This document shows, piece after piece, positions 39,439-39,764 of a DNA stretch of 39,764 nt. Below the pieces are notes generated by a model. The model made no database searches, was not told the origin of the DNA, and saw only the letters and a program-made list of their open reading frames with translations. This DNA comes from Chrysochromulina tobinii (lineage: Eukaryota; Haptophyta; Prymnesiales; Chrysochromulinaceae). The translations under genes and the position numbers were made by a program. Every line of letters begins with the position of its first letter. Position 1 is the first letter of the stretch. Location of the stretch: positions 1-39,764 of the forward strand of contig JWZX01003111.1 of the NCBI GenBank assembly GCA_001275005.1. Reading direction: 5' to 3'.

Positions 39439-39764
39439 TCATGAAGGTGGTAGCGGCGCTACCTGACTCGCCTTTATTTTGACCGTGCCGATTTTTGCAG
39501 TCTCGTCCGAGGCGGGCATCTCGTCTCCCTGCCTGCGCATCGCGTACCCTCGCCATCGTGACTGCAGCAGCGAGACAAGGTAGTTCGTCAGCGCCGAGTG
39601 CTTCGGCGGGTCGAGCTTCGAACCGCCTTTTAGGACCGCCTGTTTGTTCGCTTTGAGCAGTTTTTCGGTGGTCGGAACAAGGGGAAGGGCGCAGCCCGCA
39701 TGCTTGTTGGAGAGGGCCGTGAGCGTCTCGAGGAAGTGAATGTACCCGCCGTGGTCGGGAATAT
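39439..39764 (-). CDS. C-terminal end of a Cav-like voltage-gated calcium channel (partial)
   Basis: The frame enters from the right edge and ends with TGA at 39439-39441, giving the last 107 residues. The sequence IPDHGGYIHFLETLTALSN resembles the post-EF-hand segment of four-domain voltage-gated calcium/sodium channels. It is followed about 50 residues later by YLVSLLQSRWRGYAMRR, an exact IQ motif (LQxxxRGxxxR), where calmodulin binds in this family. The last 30 residues are short and hydrophilic. No membrane segment falls inside the window, so channel identity rests on this tail only. In flagellate algae such channels drive calcium-dependent flagellar or action-potential responses. Confidence 0.65.
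   Translation of the reverse strand, partial: IPDHGGYIHFLETLTALSNKHAGCALPLVPTTEKLLKANKQAVLKGGSKLDPPKHSALTNYLVSLLQSRWRGYAMRRQGDEMPASDETAKIGTVKIKASQVAPLPPS

Overview
This window is nuclear DNA of a GC-rich, gene-dense, flagellated and photosynthetic protist, most likely a haptophyte or similar alga with a complex plastid. The signs are short GT-AG introns (75-216 bp), alanine/glycine/proline/glutamine-rich proteins, and GC-rich exons. Plastid proteins (PGR5, thioredoxin) carry signal-peptide-like leaders. Cilium genes are present (CC2D2A, a DPY-30-type docking domain, a CFAP96-like protein), as is the tail of a four-domain-type voltage-gated calcium channel. Species cannot be fixed from sequence alone. 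No rRNA, tRNA, CRISPR or virus-like gene was recognised.

Layout. 1-1.17 kb is gene-free and holds an 18-bp-arm hairpin and a 318-bp element with 76-bp near-perfect inverted arms. 1.2-8.1 kb: a DPY-30/phosphotransferase fusion (-), a small CFAP96-like protein (+), and a two-exon LRR-RhoGAP-coiled-coil protein with a (CAG)26 tract (+). 8.5-17 kb: ceramide synthase (-), a Myb/SANT regulator (+, two exons), a GT31-like glycosyltransferase (-), an aldo/keto reductase (+) and a coiled-coil protein (+). 17.7-25.9 kb: CC2D2A (-, two exons), an opine-dehydrogenase-family enzyme (-), PGR5 (-, two exons) and a thioredoxin (+). 26.4-32.9 kb: an unknown protein (-), a ZRANB3-like annealing helicase/HNH nuclease (+) with a decamer minisatellite in a probable intron, and a four-EF-hand protein (+, two exons). 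33.3-39.8 kb: an unknown coiled-coil protein (-, two exons), a membrane-anchored cyclophilin-like/PAN-like protein (+), and the C-terminus of a Cav-like channel (-) cut by the window edge.

Genes are tightly packed and mostly alternate strand. Neighbouring starts are often only 100-600 bp apart, so several promoters are probably bidirectional. The most suggestive pair is PGR5 (cyclic electron flow) and a plastid-type thioredoxin, whose start codons are 173 bp apart, head to head. Eight introns could be placed from reading frame and splice sites. Seven are phase 0. One looks as if it arose by a short tandem duplication, and one seems to follow directly on a start codon.
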